A stretch of DNA of 13,087 nucleotides from Candidatus Omnitrophota bacterium (GCA_030616695.1 JAUWWU010000007.1:1-13087); one strand, 5' to 3'. Counted from the stretch's first letter, positions 1 through 7,508 are shown. Numbers and translations: made by a program. Notes: generated by a model not told the origin, from the letters alone.

Positions 1-2348
1 CAAGCTCTCTCCACGTTGGGCACGGCAGGAATTATATCATAGGCGACGCCGTTGCGCGCTATAAGATGATGAAAGGTTTTAACGTCCTCACGCCCATGGG
101 CTGGGATGCCTTTGGCCTTCCGGCGGAAAACGCCGCCATAAAGGACAACGTCCACCCGCACGTCTCCACCGAAAGGAATATATCCACCATGAAGAGGCAG
201 TTAGAACAGTGGGGCGTCGGTTATGATTGGAGTAAAGAGGTAAATTCCTCAAGGCCCGGATATTATAAGTGGACGCAGTGGATATTCCTGCAGCTTTTCA
301 AAAAGGGCCTGGCGTATAAGAAAAAGGCATCCGTCAACTGGTGCCCTTCCTGCAACACAGTGCTTGCCAATGAGCAGGTGATAAACGGTGCCTGCGAGAG
401 GTGCGATACAAAGGTCACGCAGAAAGAGCTTGAGCAGTGGTTTTTCAAGATAACGGATTACGCCGAGCGGCTGCTAAATGACCTGGATAAGCTTAAAAAT
501 TGGCCTGAGCGCGTTAAGATAATGCAGCGCAACTGGATAGGAAGAAGCGAGGGTGTCCGGATAGATTTTTCCATCGTAGACAGCGGGAAAAAGCTCCCCT
601 GTTTTACGACGCGCGTTGATACGATATACGGCGCTACATATATGGTCCTTGCGCCGGAGTATCCGATGATAGAGGAGCTTCTTGCAGGGGTTAAAAATAA
701 AGATGAGATCATGTCGTTTGTAAAGCGCATCAGGGACGAAAGTGTAGCCAAAAGGGCGGAAGCGGATGTCGAAAAAGAGGGCATATTTTCCGGCAGGTAT
801 GTCATAAATCCCATGACTGATGAAAAGATACCGCTGTGGATAGCCAATTATGTCGTTATGGAATACGGGACAGGAGCCGTGATGGCTGTGCCCACTCATG
901 ACCAGCGGGACTTTGAATTCGCCAGGAAATATGGCCTGGCGATGAGAGTTGTTATTGACGACCCGAAATCCCCCATTAACGTCTCAGAGATGAAAGAGGC
1001 CTATATAGAGGACGGGGTGATGAGAAATTCCCCTCCTTTCGACGGAATGCCGAACAGGGAAGCCATCGATAAGATCGCAGACCATATGGAGTCGAAAAAG
1101 ATCGGCAAAAGGGCCGTCCATTATAAATTGAGGGACTGGCTGATCTCAAGGCAAAGATACTGGGGCGCGCCCATACCGATAGTATATTGCGGGAAATGCG
1201 GCATCCGGCCGGTTCCCGAAAAAGGCCTGCCGGTCATCCTGCCGGAAGACGTTGAATTTTCCGTCGCAGGCGGAAAGCGGCGGGGTGAGTCTCCTTTAAA
1301 AGGCGTAAAGAAATTTGTTGAAACCAAATGCCCCAAGTGCGGCAAGGGCGCCCGCCGGGAAATAGATACAATGGATACCTTCGTAGATTCCAGCTGGTAT
1401 TATTTAAGATACCTTTCGCCGAAGGACAACAGCAAACCCTTCGACAGGAAGGCGACAAACAGGTGGCTTCCGGTCGACCAGTACATAGGGGGGGTGGAGC
1501 ACGCCATACTGCATCTTTTATATTCGCGGTTTATTACAAAAGTCCTGCACGACCTTAACCTGGTGGATTTTGACGAGCCGTTTGAAAGGCTTTTCACACA
1601 GGGCATGATCATAAAAGACGGGGCGAAGATGTCAAAGTCAAAAGGCAACGTTGTCCCGCCGGACGAGCTGATAGAGCGCTACGGCGCGGATACCGTAAGG
1701 CTCTACACCCTTTTTATAGGGCCTCCCGAAAAGGATGCCGAGTGGAGCGACAGGGGCAGCGAAGGTGCATACAGGTTTTTAAAGCGGCTTTACCGGCTTG
1801 TAAGCGATATGCTTGCGGATAAAGGGAAAAAAGGCGCCGGGAGAAAGGAAGACGAAAGCGATAAGGATCTCAGGCGGATGACGCACGCCACGATTAAAAA
1901 AGTGACCGACGACATGGAAAAGGACTTCCATTTCAATACGGCGATAAGCAGCATAATGGAACTGGTCAACGCGATATATCTTAACATCGGCGAAAAGAAA
2001 GGGATATCGCAGGCCGTTAAAGACGCGATCAGGACCGCGATAATCCTGCTTTCGCCGTTTGTGCCGCATATATGCGAGGAACTCTGGAGCGGCATAGGCG
2101 AAAAGAAAAGCATATTCAGGACAAAGTGGCCTTCTTATAAAGAGGATCTTTTAAAGACAGAAAAGGTCACGATAGTCGCGCAGGTAAACGGAAAGGTGAG
2201 AAGCCGCTTTACCGTTTCTGCCGATGCGACAGAGAAAGAGTTAAGAGACATTATATTAAAAGATGCTAGCATCAAGAAGTGGACAGGCGATAAGCCCGCC
2301 AGGAAATTCATAGTCGTCCCGAATAAACTCGTAAACATCGTTTTGTAA
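1..2348 (+). CDS. leuS: Leucyl-tRNA synthetase, 5' end missing
   Basis: Class I aminoacyl-tRNA synthetase that charges tRNA-Leu with leucine in the cytoplasm. The gene begins before the window: the reading frame is open from base 3 and already encodes S-S-L-H-V-G-H, so the HIGH signature is at 12-23 and the ATG at 66 is internal. About 781 residues are present and perhaps 35-45 are missing. Visible parts in order are HVGH followed by GRNYIIGD, a first zinc-type cluster CPSC...CERC near 342-410, the CP1 editing domain with TTRVDTIYGAT near 606-640 and VPTHDQRD near 888-911, further CxxC pairs near 1188 and 1329, WYYLRY near 1395, the KMSKS loop at 1626-1640, and the anticodon-binding domain and C-terminal tail. 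The usual proline of the TTRPDT motif is valine. It ends in TAA one base before comEA, so the two are probably co-transcribed. Identification is secure. Confidence 0.97.
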   Translation, partial: SSLHVGHGRNYIIGDAVARYKMMKGFNVLTPMGWDAFGLPAENAAIKDNVHPHVSTERNISTMKRQLEQWGVGYDWSKEVNSSRPGYYKWTQWIFLQLFKKGLAYKKKASVNWCPSCNTVLANEQVINGACERCDTKVTQKELEQWFFKITDYAERLLNDLDKLKNWPERVKIMQRNWIGRSEGVRIDFSIVDSGKKLPCFTTRVDTIYGATYMVLAPEYPMIEELLAGVKNKDEIMSFVKRIRDESVAKRAEADVEKEGIFSGRYVINPMTDEKIPLWIANYVVMEYGTGAVMAVPTHDQRDFEFARKYGLAMRVVIDDPKSPINVSEMKEAYIEDGVMRNSPPFDGMPNREAIDKIADHMESKKIGKRAVHYKLRDWLISRQRYWGAPIPIVYCGKCGIRPVPEKGLPVILPEDVEFSVAGGKRRGESPLKGVKKFVETKCPKCGKGARREIDTMDTFVDSSWYYLRYLSPKDNSKPFDRKATNRWLPVDQYIGGVEHAILHLLYSRFITKVLHDLNLVDFDEPFERLFTQGMIIKDGAKMSKSKGNVVPPDELIERYGADTVRLYTLFIGPPEKDAEWSDRGSEGAYRFLKRLYRLVSDMLADKGKKGAGRKEDESDKDLRRMTHATIKKVTDDMEKDFHFNTAISSIMELVNAIYLNIGEKKGISQAVKDAIRTAIILLSPFVPHICEELWSGIGEKKSIFRTKWPSYKEDLLKTEKVTIVAQVNGKVRSRFTVSADATEKELRDIILKDASIKKWTGDKPARKFIVVPNKLVNIVL

Positions 2349-2349
2349 A

Positions 2350-2724
2350 ATGGCCTTTTTGACAAGGCAGGAAAAATACGTCATCGCCTTTTTGATGCTG
2401 GGCGCGATCTGCGGCTTAAGCTACTCCTATTATAAAAAATTCAACCCGCCAATAGACATCCGGTCGAGGGACTCCTTCCGCGGAGACACTGCCATTACCG
2501 AAGAATTCGATTCTTTACTGGCCGAGGCACAATCCGTCAATATTAACAAGGCATCCGTAGAGGAGCTGATAAAATTAAAAGGCATCGGCCCTATTTTGGC
2601 TCACCGCATAATAAAATACCGCCGGGCCCGCGGCGCCTTCGGGGATAAGGAAGAACTCAAAAATATAAAAGGCATCGGGCCGAAGAAATTCAAAGCCATA
2701 AAAGATTACATACTTATAGAATGA
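2350..2724 (+). CDS. comEA: ComEA-like helix-hairpin-helix DNA-binding protein
   Basis: A 124-residue protein with one N-terminal membrane helix (about residues 10-27), a variable linker, and a C-terminal helix-hairpin-helix pair. The pair starts with VNINKAS (63-69), and has hairpins LKGIGP (76-81) and IKGIGP (106-111). This is the architecture of ComEA, which binds incoming double-stranded DNA outside the inner membrane during transformation. It starts one base after the leuS stop, and its TGA overlaps the comEC ATG in an ATGA arrangement that suggests translational coupling. No clear Shine-Dalgarno is visible beyond the end of leuS, also consistent with coupling. HhH pairs occur in other DNA-binding proteins, but the comEC neighbour makes ComEA the best reading. 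Whether the cell is actually transformable cannot be judged from the sequence. Confidence 0.9.
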   Translation: MAFLTRQEKYVIAFLMLGAICGLSYSYYKKFNPPIDIRSRDSFRGDTAITEEFDSLLAEAQSVNINKASVEELIKLKGIGPILAHRIIKYRRARGAFGDKEELKNIKGIGPKKFKAIKDYILIE

Positions 2725-4088
2725 AAAGACCGTTTTTCTTTCTGGCTGTATTTTTGATCGTCCTTATTCTCGGCTTCCGTTTTTTTGTAAAAGAAAATAC
2801 CTTCCGGGCCGGGCACATATCGCATTTTTCCGCTTACGGCGGGAGGCACCTTGCCATTAAAGGGACGGTAACAAGCGACCCTTTCGATCGCTACCTCTAT
2901 TTCAGGAGGGCGAATACTTTTGTAGTCAAGCCCCTATTGGTGAGGGTCTCAAAAAGATGGTTTCCGGCTTACGGAAGTATTCGGGTTACCTCTTATAGCG
3001 AAAGCGACGTAGAATACGGGGACGAGATACTTTTTGAGGCGGCATTAAAAAAGGCCGCCTTCCGGGATTACAAAAACTACCTTGAGAGATTCGGCATATA
3101 TGCCCTTGCCACTATATCCGAAAAAGACCCCCTTATTATAACGGGCCGGGCAAAAGGCTCTTCTTTTAGAAATTTTGCATATGGCCTGAAAGATGCGCTC
3201 AAGCGCAGGATAGAGTGGCTATTCAGGCCCCCGGAGCGCTACTTTCTTACAGCGGTCCTGCTCGGAGAAAGGCAGGACATACCCGAAGAATGGAAAGATG
3301 TTTTTATAAAGACGCAGACCATGCACCTCCTTGCCATAAGCGGCCTGCATGTCGGCATGATCGCTTTTATAGCTTTCTTTTTCGTAGGGCTTTTCGGTAT
3401 CCCGCGGAATCTCAAATGTATCATCACGATCCTTATCCTTGTATTATATGCAGTTATGGTAGGGGCGAGGCCGTCAGTAGTCAGGGCCACCATAATGGGC
3501 GCAGTTCTTCTGGGCTCTTATCTGGCAAGGAGGGATGCCGACTTTTACAATTCCCTGGGTTTGGCGGCCGCGGCTATCCTTTTATACAATCCGGATCAGC
3601 TATTTGATTACGGGTTTATATTGTCGTTTGTCTCGGTATTTTCCATTATTTATCTGACGCCTCACCTCAACCGCGGATTTCACGCCGAGCGGATTAACAG
3701 AAAGACATATTGGGGCGGCACCTTATATTATTTTTCAACTTTGTTTTCCGCTTCATGCGCGGTATGGCTGGGGCTTCTGCCTCTTACGGTAAGTTTTTTT
3801 AATATAATCTCGCCTGTCTCGGTAATCGTAAATATATTTGCGATACCCTTGCTTTTTGCCATAATCGGCCTTTCTATTGTCTCCCTGGGGGCTCAGCTGA
3901 TCGCCCCTTTTTTGGGCGCCGTATTTGCGGAAGCGGGAAAATTTTTCATAGCTATCCTGATATCGTTTTTAAAATTATTTTCAGAGATCCCCTTTGCTTA
4001 CTTTGAGGCAGAGTCCCAAAACATCCTTCTCATCATTTTATATTATGCAATTTTAATCGGCATAATCGAATATAGCAAGAGGCATTGA
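2721..4088 (+). CDS. comEC: ComEC/Rec2 DNA-uptake channel, lacking the nuclease domain
   Basis: A 455-residue inner-membrane protein of the ComEC/Rec2 family, the channel that passes single-stranded DNA into the cytoplasm during transformation. There is one N-terminal membrane helix (about 4-20), then a soluble beta-rich stretch (about 40-140) that fits the family's OB-fold region, then the Competence domain. Family marks are the LLGERQDIP stretch (181-188), LAISGLHVG (204-212), GARPSVVRATIMG (248-260), FILSFVSVFSI (299-309) and the last block of helices around LGLLPLTVSFF (350-360). The protein ends after a final membrane helix (434-449) with a basic tail. Typical ComEC proteins are about 700-800 residues and carry a C-terminal metallo-beta-lactamase-like domain; here none follows and only about 80 bases separate the stop from the next gene, so no hidden fragment is present. 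Start and coupling to comEA are clear from the ATGA overlap. Confidence 0.92.
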   Translation: MKRPFFFLAVFLIVLILGFRFFVKENTFRAGHISHFSAYGGRHLAIKGTVTSDPFDRYLYFRRANTFVVKPLLVRVSKRWFPAYGSIRVTSYSESDVEYGDEILFEAALKKAAFRDYKNYLERFGIYALATISEKDPLIITGRAKGSSFRNFAYGLKDALKRRIEWLFRPPERYFLTAVLLGERQDIPEEWKDVFIKTQTMHLLAISGLHVGMIAFIAFFFVGLFGIPRNLKCIITILILVLYAVMVGARPSVVRATIMGAVLLGSYLARRDADFYNSLGLAAAAILLYNPDQLFDYGFILSFVSVFSIIYLTPHLNRGFHAERINRKTYWGGTLYYFSTLFSASCAVWLGLLPLTVSFFNIISPVSVIVNIFAIPLLFAIIGLSIVSLGAQLIAPFLGAVFAEAGKFFIAILISFLKLFSEIPFAYFEAESQNILLIILYYAILIGIIEYSKRH

Positions 4089-4112
4089 TTCTCCGCATTT
4101 TCCCCATTTCTA

Positions 4113-4141
4113 TTGACAATGGTTAATACCTGTGGTATACT
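4113..4141 (+). promoter_or_regulatory. Sigma-70-type promoter of the PilZ gene
   Basis: TTGACA at 4113-4118 and TATACT at 4136-4141 are separated by exactly 17 bases, close to the vegetative sigma consensus. The predicted start of transcription is near 4148. This leaves a leader of about 20 bases that contains AAGGGG at 4153-4158, nine bases before the ATG at 4168. A 5-3-5 palindrome overlaps the -10 box. Confidence 0.85.
4126..4138. promoter_or_regulatory. Small palindrome over the -10 box (possible operator)
   Basis: ATACC, three bases, then GGTAT form a perfect 5-3-5 inverted repeat inside the spacer and first bases of the -10 box of the PilZ promoter. A repressor bound there would block the promoter. 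The repeat is short enough to arise by chance, so this is only a candidate site. Confidence 0.25.
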
Positions 4142-4167
4142 TATTTCAGATTAAGGGGATAAAAAGT

Positions 4168-4527
4168 ATGTTTGATAAAACACATGATAAAAGACGCCAT
4201 GTGCGCGTTGATTCAACAGTGCCTTTACAGTATAAAAAATTAAAAGAGCTGTCCGAAGGCACTATCGGCGCGATCACAGAGAATGTTAGCGAGGGCGGAG
4301 TCAGATTTATGGCAAACGAGTTCCTTCCGCTGGCTAGCAGGCTGGTCGTGGAGATTTTTTTACCTGCCCAGCCCAAACCGATAAAGGCGATTTCAAAAGT
4401 CGCCTGGATCAGGAAGGCTTTGTCCGGCGAGCAGTATGTGATAGGAAATCAATTTTTGGACCTTACAAGAGACGACCTGGAGCAGTTGTCCGAATACGTA
4501 AAAAAGTTACAGACAGTAACCCTTTGA
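4168..4527 (+). CDS. PilZ-domain c-di-GMP-binding protein
   Basis: A 119-residue stand-alone PilZ domain. Both ligand motifs of the family are present: RxxxR as R9-R10-H11-V12-R13 near the N-terminus, and NxSxxG as N39-V-S41-E-G-G44. It should therefore be able to bind cyclic di-GMP. The rest is the expected beta-barrel with a hydrophobic AWIRKA stretch and a C-terminal helix. I choose the ATG at 4168 because it has AAGGGG nine bases upstream and lies just after the predicted transcription start; the in-frame GTG at 4132 lies within the promoter and cannot be used by that transcript. The gene stands alone between two consensus promoters, so it is probably a monocistronic unit. Its target is unknown; motility, adhesion or envelope control are usual roles for PilZ proteins. 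Confidence 0.9.
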   Translation: MFDKTHDKRRHVRVDSTVPLQYKKLKELSEGTIGAITENVSEGGVRFMANEFLPLASRLVVEIFLPAQPKPIKAISKVAWIRKALSGEQYVIGNQFLDLTRDDLEQLSEYVKKLQTVTL

Positions 4528-4558
4528 AGTAAGCCTTTTACCCGCCGCAGCATACTCC

Positions 4559-4587
4559 TTGACAAAAAATTACCGCTATGATATATT
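4559..4587 (+). promoter_or_regulatory. Extended -10 sigma-70-type promoter for bamD-lptE-holA
   Basis: TTGACA at 4559-4564 and TATATT at 4582-4587 have a 17-base spacer, and TG at 4579-4580 makes an extended -10. The predicted start is near 4594, giving a leader of about 43 bases before the bamD ATG. No terminator-like hairpin with a T-run is visible between the PilZ gene and this promoter. Confidence 0.85.
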
Positions 4588-4636
4588 CTATATACTATTT
4601 TACCCGTAATCTTACGTAAATTAGGCGAGTGAAGCC

Positions 4637-5608
4637 ATGTCAAGAAGGAAGGTAATCTCAGCCGTCATTATATTGGTTATTCTTTTTGCATTCCCGGCGC
4701 CTTCATCCGGCTATTGGGTCTGGACGCCCAGGACAGGCAAGTGGGTAAACCCCAAATATGCCGTTAAAGATACGCCTAAGGAGCAGATGAAATGGGCGAT
4801 GGGCTTTTACCAATCCGGCAGTGAATACAAGAAGGCCATCTCCGAATTCGGGAAACTTATAGAAAACTACCCGAATTCCATATATAGCCCGTCGGCCCAA
4901 TACTACATAGGCCGCTCTCACGAGGAGATAGAGGATTATTATCAGGCGTTTCTGGCGTATCAAAAGACGATAGACAAATACCCCTATAGTGAGAAAGTCG
5001 ATGAGATAATAGAGCGGCAATATAAGATAGGGGGCATTTTTCTGGAGGGCCAGAAGGCCAAGATAATGGGGATGAAGATATTGCCCGCCATGGATAAAGC
5101 CGCGGAGATTCTCGCCAAGGTTGTCGAGAACGCACCATACGGCAGATACTCCGATGTGGCACAATTTAAGATAGGAGAGGCCCATAAAAAGCAGGAGTTC
5201 TACGAAGATGCCCTTATGGCGTATCAGAAGCTGATAGACGATTATCCGAATAGCCCGCTTGTAGAAGACGCGAAATATCAGATAGCCCTCTGTAGTTATT
5301 ACGTATCCCGTGACCCTTATTACGACCAGGAATTTACGGATAAGGCCATCGAAGAGTATGAGAAGCTTATAAAAGCGACGGCTGATATAGAATTGAATAA
5401 AGAGGCCATGGAGACCCTGGCGCGTCTGCGCGAAAAGAGGGCGAAGAGCGCGTTTGAAACGGCGAAATTTTATGAAAAGACGAAACACTATAAAAGTGCC
5501 GTTATCTATTATAAGGAGATCGTCGAAAATTACGGCGATACCTCTATTGCGGCAGAGGCCCGCGAAAGGATTACGGAGCTGGAGGAAAAAATAGGATATG
5601 ATAGCTAG
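4637..5608 (+). CDS. bamD: BamD-like outer-membrane assembly factor (TPR protein)
   Basis: A 323-residue exported protein of tetratricopeptide repeats, matching BamD (YfiO), a periplasmic part of the BAM complex that inserts beta-barrel proteins in the outer membrane. An N-terminal signal (basic RRK, then a hydrophobic run to about residue 20) is followed by an aromatic stretch, GYWVWTPRTGKW (25-36), and then TPR units such as AISEFGKLIENYPNS and ALMAYQKLIDDYPNS. The C-terminal AKFYEKTKHYKSAVIYYK with NYGDTS resembles the end of BamD. Usual BamD is a lipoprotein of about 240 residues; here I see no lipobox cysteine after the signal. The Shine-Dalgarno is weak. It ends in TAG and overlaps lptE by 11 bases. 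A more general TPR or YbgF/CpoB-like role is possible but lptE beside it supports BamD. Confidence 0.82.
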   Translation: MSRRKVISAVIILVILFAFPAPSSGYWVWTPRTGKWVNPKYAVKDTPKEQMKWAMGFYQSGSEYKKAISEFGKLIENYPNSIYSPSAQYYIGRSHEEIEDYYQAFLAYQKTIDKYPYSEKVDEIIERQYKIGGIFLEGQKAKIMGMKILPAMDKAAEILAKVVENAPYGRYSDVAQFKIGEAHKKQEFYEDALMAYQKLIDDYPNSPLVEDAKYQIALCSYYVSRDPYYDQEFTDKAIEEYEKLIKATADIELNKEAMETLARLREKRAKSAFETAKFYEKTKHYKSAVIYYKEIVENYGDTSIAAEARERITELEEKIGYDS

Positions 5609-6164
5609 TATTAAGAGGACGATAAGGAGGTCATTTTTTCTGATTTTCTTGGCCGTTTTTTCGGTTATATTCAGCGGCTGCGCTTATACGACGGGGAGCC
5701 TGCTTCCCTCGCATTTAAAGACCATATATGTCGATAATTTTAAAAATAAGATAAATATCGACAGAGAGGTTACGGAGGGCTCGAGATACGCCCTGTACCG
5801 GCCGGGCCTTGAAAATGAAGTGACCAGCGAGGTTGTAGACCGCTTCGTCTTTGACGGCAACCTCAGAATAGAAGACAAGAAAAACGCTGATTTGATATTG
5901 ACGGGCAGCGTTGTAGCGTATAGGCAGGATGCGCTTCGGTATGACAGCAACGACAACGTGGAAGAATACTATGTCAGGATTATAGTGGATATAGAAGCCA
6001 CGGACACGGCTGATGATAAGGTCCTATGGAAGGAATCAGGTTTCGCAGGAGAGTCGACATATAAGACGACGGGCCGATTTGCCGCATCTGAGGATAGCGC
6101 CCGCGAAGAGGCAATAGAGGATCTGGCCAGGCGCATTGTGGAGAGAACCGTTGAATGCTGGTAG
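5598..6164 (+). CDS. lptE: LptE-like LPS-assembly lipoprotein
   Basis: A 188-residue lipoprotein. A basic start (KRTIRR) and hydrophobic run lead to F-S-G-C28, a slightly non-standard lipobox because the -3 residue is Phe rather than Leu. The mature part has the LptE pattern: SLLPSHLKTIYVDNF, a conserved PGLE, FDGNLRI, ADLILTGSVVAY, then a beta-rich region ending in a helix with EEAIEDLARRIVER. LptE partners the LptD barrel that places lipopolysaccharide on the cell surface. The start ATG lies inside the end of bamD (11-base overlap) with GGAGG at 5581-5585, so the two are probably translated together. It ends in TAG 13 bases before holA. The lptE-holA pairing seen in many proteobacteria supports the call. 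Confidence 0.87.
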   Translation: MIASIKRTIRRSFFLIFLAVFSVIFSGCAYTTGSLLPSHLKTIYVDNFKNKINIDREVTEGSRYALYRPGLENEVTSEVVDRFVFDGNLRIEDKKNADLILTGSVVAYRQDALRYDSNDNVEEYYVRIIVDIEATDTADDKVLWKESGFAGESTYKTTGRFAASEDSAREEAIEDLARRIVERTVECW

Positions 6165-6177
6165 GTAAGGCACACTT

Positions 6178-7146
6178 ATGCCTAGAATTTTCCCCCTTTA
6201 TCTTTTTACAGGAGATGACGCTTATCTAAAGAGAGAAGCGGTAGAGAAATTGAAAAAGGCCTTGCTCGGAAAAGACGGAAGCGAGGCCTTTAACTTTGAT
6301 GCCTATGATATCGGAAAATGCGATATAAAAGAAGTAACGGATACCTTGAGGAGCGCGCCGTTTACTTCCGGAAAAAGGCTGGTCCTGCTTAAGGGTATCG
6401 ATAGGGCCGGAGACAGAGAGCGGGAAGCGGTCTTAAAATATGCGAAAAATCCGTCAAAAAATTCCTGTTTAATACTGGAATGCTCTAAAAAAGAACCGGC
6501 AGGGTCCTTCCGTAACGAAATAGCCGGATATGCCAGAGAGATATCCTTTACGCTGCCGAGGGGTAACCGCGTGACAAGCTGGATACAAAAAGAGGTCAGG
6601 GCCAGAGGCAAGACTGTGCGTTATGACGCGGCATTGTTATTGAAGGAGCTTAAAGAAGACGATATAGACGGCTTGAGGAACGAGATAGAAAAACTGGCGG
6701 CTTACACGGGGAAACGCCCCACTATATCGCGGGAAGACGTTAAGGCCCTGGTGGGGACCTCTGCCTCAAGAAGTGTCTTTGAGTTTGTCGATGCCCTGAG
6801 CAGGAAAGACGCGAAAGAGGCCCTAGCTATAGCAAAAGAGATGTTCAGGACAAAAAAGGCAATACCGGAGATCCTCGGCATGATAGGATGGCAGTTCAGG
6901 CGGATAAAGAAGGCGCAGGAGCTCCTTAAAAGGGGTTCGTCAGGCGAAGACGCGAGCGCACAGTGTAAGGTTCCCGCTTTCTATATGGAAAGGTTTATAA
7001 AAGAGATAAAATCTTTCACGGCCGGCGAGATCGAAAAGGATATAGACCATTTACTGGAGGCCGATTACAGCATAAAGAAGGGGAGCGCCAAGCCTCAGGA
7101 TGCCCTTGAATTGCTCATATTGAAGATTTACGCCGGGAAGGGATAA
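6178..7146 (+). CDS. holA: DNA polymerase III delta subunit
   Basis: A 322-residue protein of the HolA family, the clamp-loader subunit that opens the sliding clamp during replication. The N-terminus reads PLYLFTGDDAYLKREAVEKL, the family's opening. It is followed by an AAA+-like region with VLLKGIDRAG, the strand-end CLILECSKKEP, and the TSWIQKEV stretch at the start of the lid domain. The FEFVDALSRKDAKEA motif and the C-terminal collar domain with EILGMIGWQFRRIKKAQEL follow, which are typical. No functional Walker A is present, as expected for delta. The length is normal. TAAGG at 6166-6170 stands seven bases before the ATG. It is the last gene of the bamD-lptE-holA group and converges on rpsT with a 9-base gap. 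Confidence 0.93.
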   Translation: MPRIFPLYLFTGDDAYLKREAVEKLKKALLGKDGSEAFNFDAYDIGKCDIKEVTDTLRSAPFTSGKRLVLLKGIDRAGDREREAVLKYAKNPSKNSCLILECSKKEPAGSFRNEIAGYAREISFTLPRGNRVTSWIQKEVRARGKTVRYDAALLLKELKEDDIDGLRNEIEKLAAYTGKRPTISREDVKALVGTSASRSVFEFVDALSRKDAKEALAIAKEMFRTKKAIPEILGMIGWQFRRIKKAQELLKRGSSGEDASAQCKVPAFYMERFIKEIKSFTAGEIEKDIDHLLEADYSIKKGSAKPQDALELLILKIYAGKG

Positions 7147-7148
7147 AG

Positions 7149-7189
7149 CCGTCTCTTACTTAATCCTGTTTATCCTTTTGGAGAGACGG
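7149..7189. terminator. Possible hairpin between convergent holA and rpsT
   Basis: CCGTCTCT at 7149-7156 and AGAGACGG at 7182-7189 form an 8-base perfect inverted repeat with a 25-base loop, lying just after holA and over the last codons of rpsT. It could slow or end transcription for both genes. There is no proper T-run on either side, so a true intrinsic terminator is not shown. Confidence 0.3.
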
Positions 7190-7419
7190 GATATTTTCCT
7201 TGAAGCAGTTTTTTTGCGGATAACGCCCTTTGAAGCTGCTTTCATATATTTAGAGGCAAAGGCTTTAAGATATTTTTGCGCCTCGTCTTTTTTCTTTTCC
7301 GAAATGAGGCTTTCCAGCTTTTTTGCCATGGTCTTTAATTCGGACTTGACGGCTTCGTTGCGTTTGTGTTTTTTTGCGTCAGCTCTTAAAGATTTGTAAG
7401 CGGCAGCATGAACAGGCAA
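7156..7419 (-). CDS. rpsT: Small ribosomal subunit protein S20
   Basis: An 87-residue, very basic protein of the S20 family, which binds 16S rRNA in the small subunit. The sequence shows the alternating Lys/Ala helices expected, with HKRNEAVKSELKTMAKKL in the first half and a C-terminal ASKGVIRKKTASRKISRL block that is typical of S20. The start codon is TTG: GGAGGT stands seven bases upstream, and no better ATG or GTG lies near. E. coli rpsT also uses UUG, where it takes part in control by S20 itself, so the rare start may matter here too. It is the only minus-strand gene in the window, convergent with holA and divergent from murJ, and it has its own promoter. Confidence 0.95.
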   Translation of the reverse strand: MPVHAAAYKSLRADAKKHKRNEAVKSELKTMAKKLESLISEKKKDEAQKYLKAFASKYMKAASKGVIRKKTASRKISRLSKRINRIK

Positions 7420-7448
7420 TTTTATTACCTCCGTTTATTGGAATACCG

Positions 7449-7477
7449 AGGATACCAAAATTTCGTATAGTTGTCAA
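7449..7477 (-). promoter_or_regulatory. Sigma-70-type promoter of rpsT
   Basis: On the minus strand TTGACA (plus-strand 7472-7477) and TATCCT (7449-7454) are 17 bases apart. The predicted start is near 7442, leaving a leader of about 23 bases that contains the GGAGGT ribosome site. It sits in the 89-base gap shared with divergent murJ; I could not find a matching promoter for murJ in that gap. Confidence 0.8.
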
Positions 7478-7508
7478 TACATTTCTTTAAACACATGGAA
7501 ATAAAATT

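Noticed and set aside
66..68. ATG at 66 as the start of leuS
   Set aside because: The frame is open upstream to the window edge and encodes the HIGH signature (HVGH) before it, so the gene starts outside the window.
4132..4167. Longer PilZ protein starting at GTG 4132
   Set aside because: That codon lies between the -35 and -10 boxes and upstream of the predicted transcription start; the ATG at 4168 has a good Shine-Dalgarno and gives the normal PilZ N-terminus.
4528..4636. Small gene or RNA between the PilZ gene and bamD
   Set aside because: The 109 bases are explained by the promoter and leader of bamD; no open frame with a ribosome site and no stable fold is apparent.
4703..5488. Long antisense reading frame (261 codons) opposite bamD
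   Set aside because: It lies wholly inside a conserved TPR gene, has no ribosome site or recognisable domain, and its composition is what the reverse of that gene would give.
7420..7508. Promoter for murJ in the gap with rpsT
   Set aside because: TTGTCA at 7471 and TATAGT at 7466 do not have partners at an acceptable spacing on the plus strand, so none is called.
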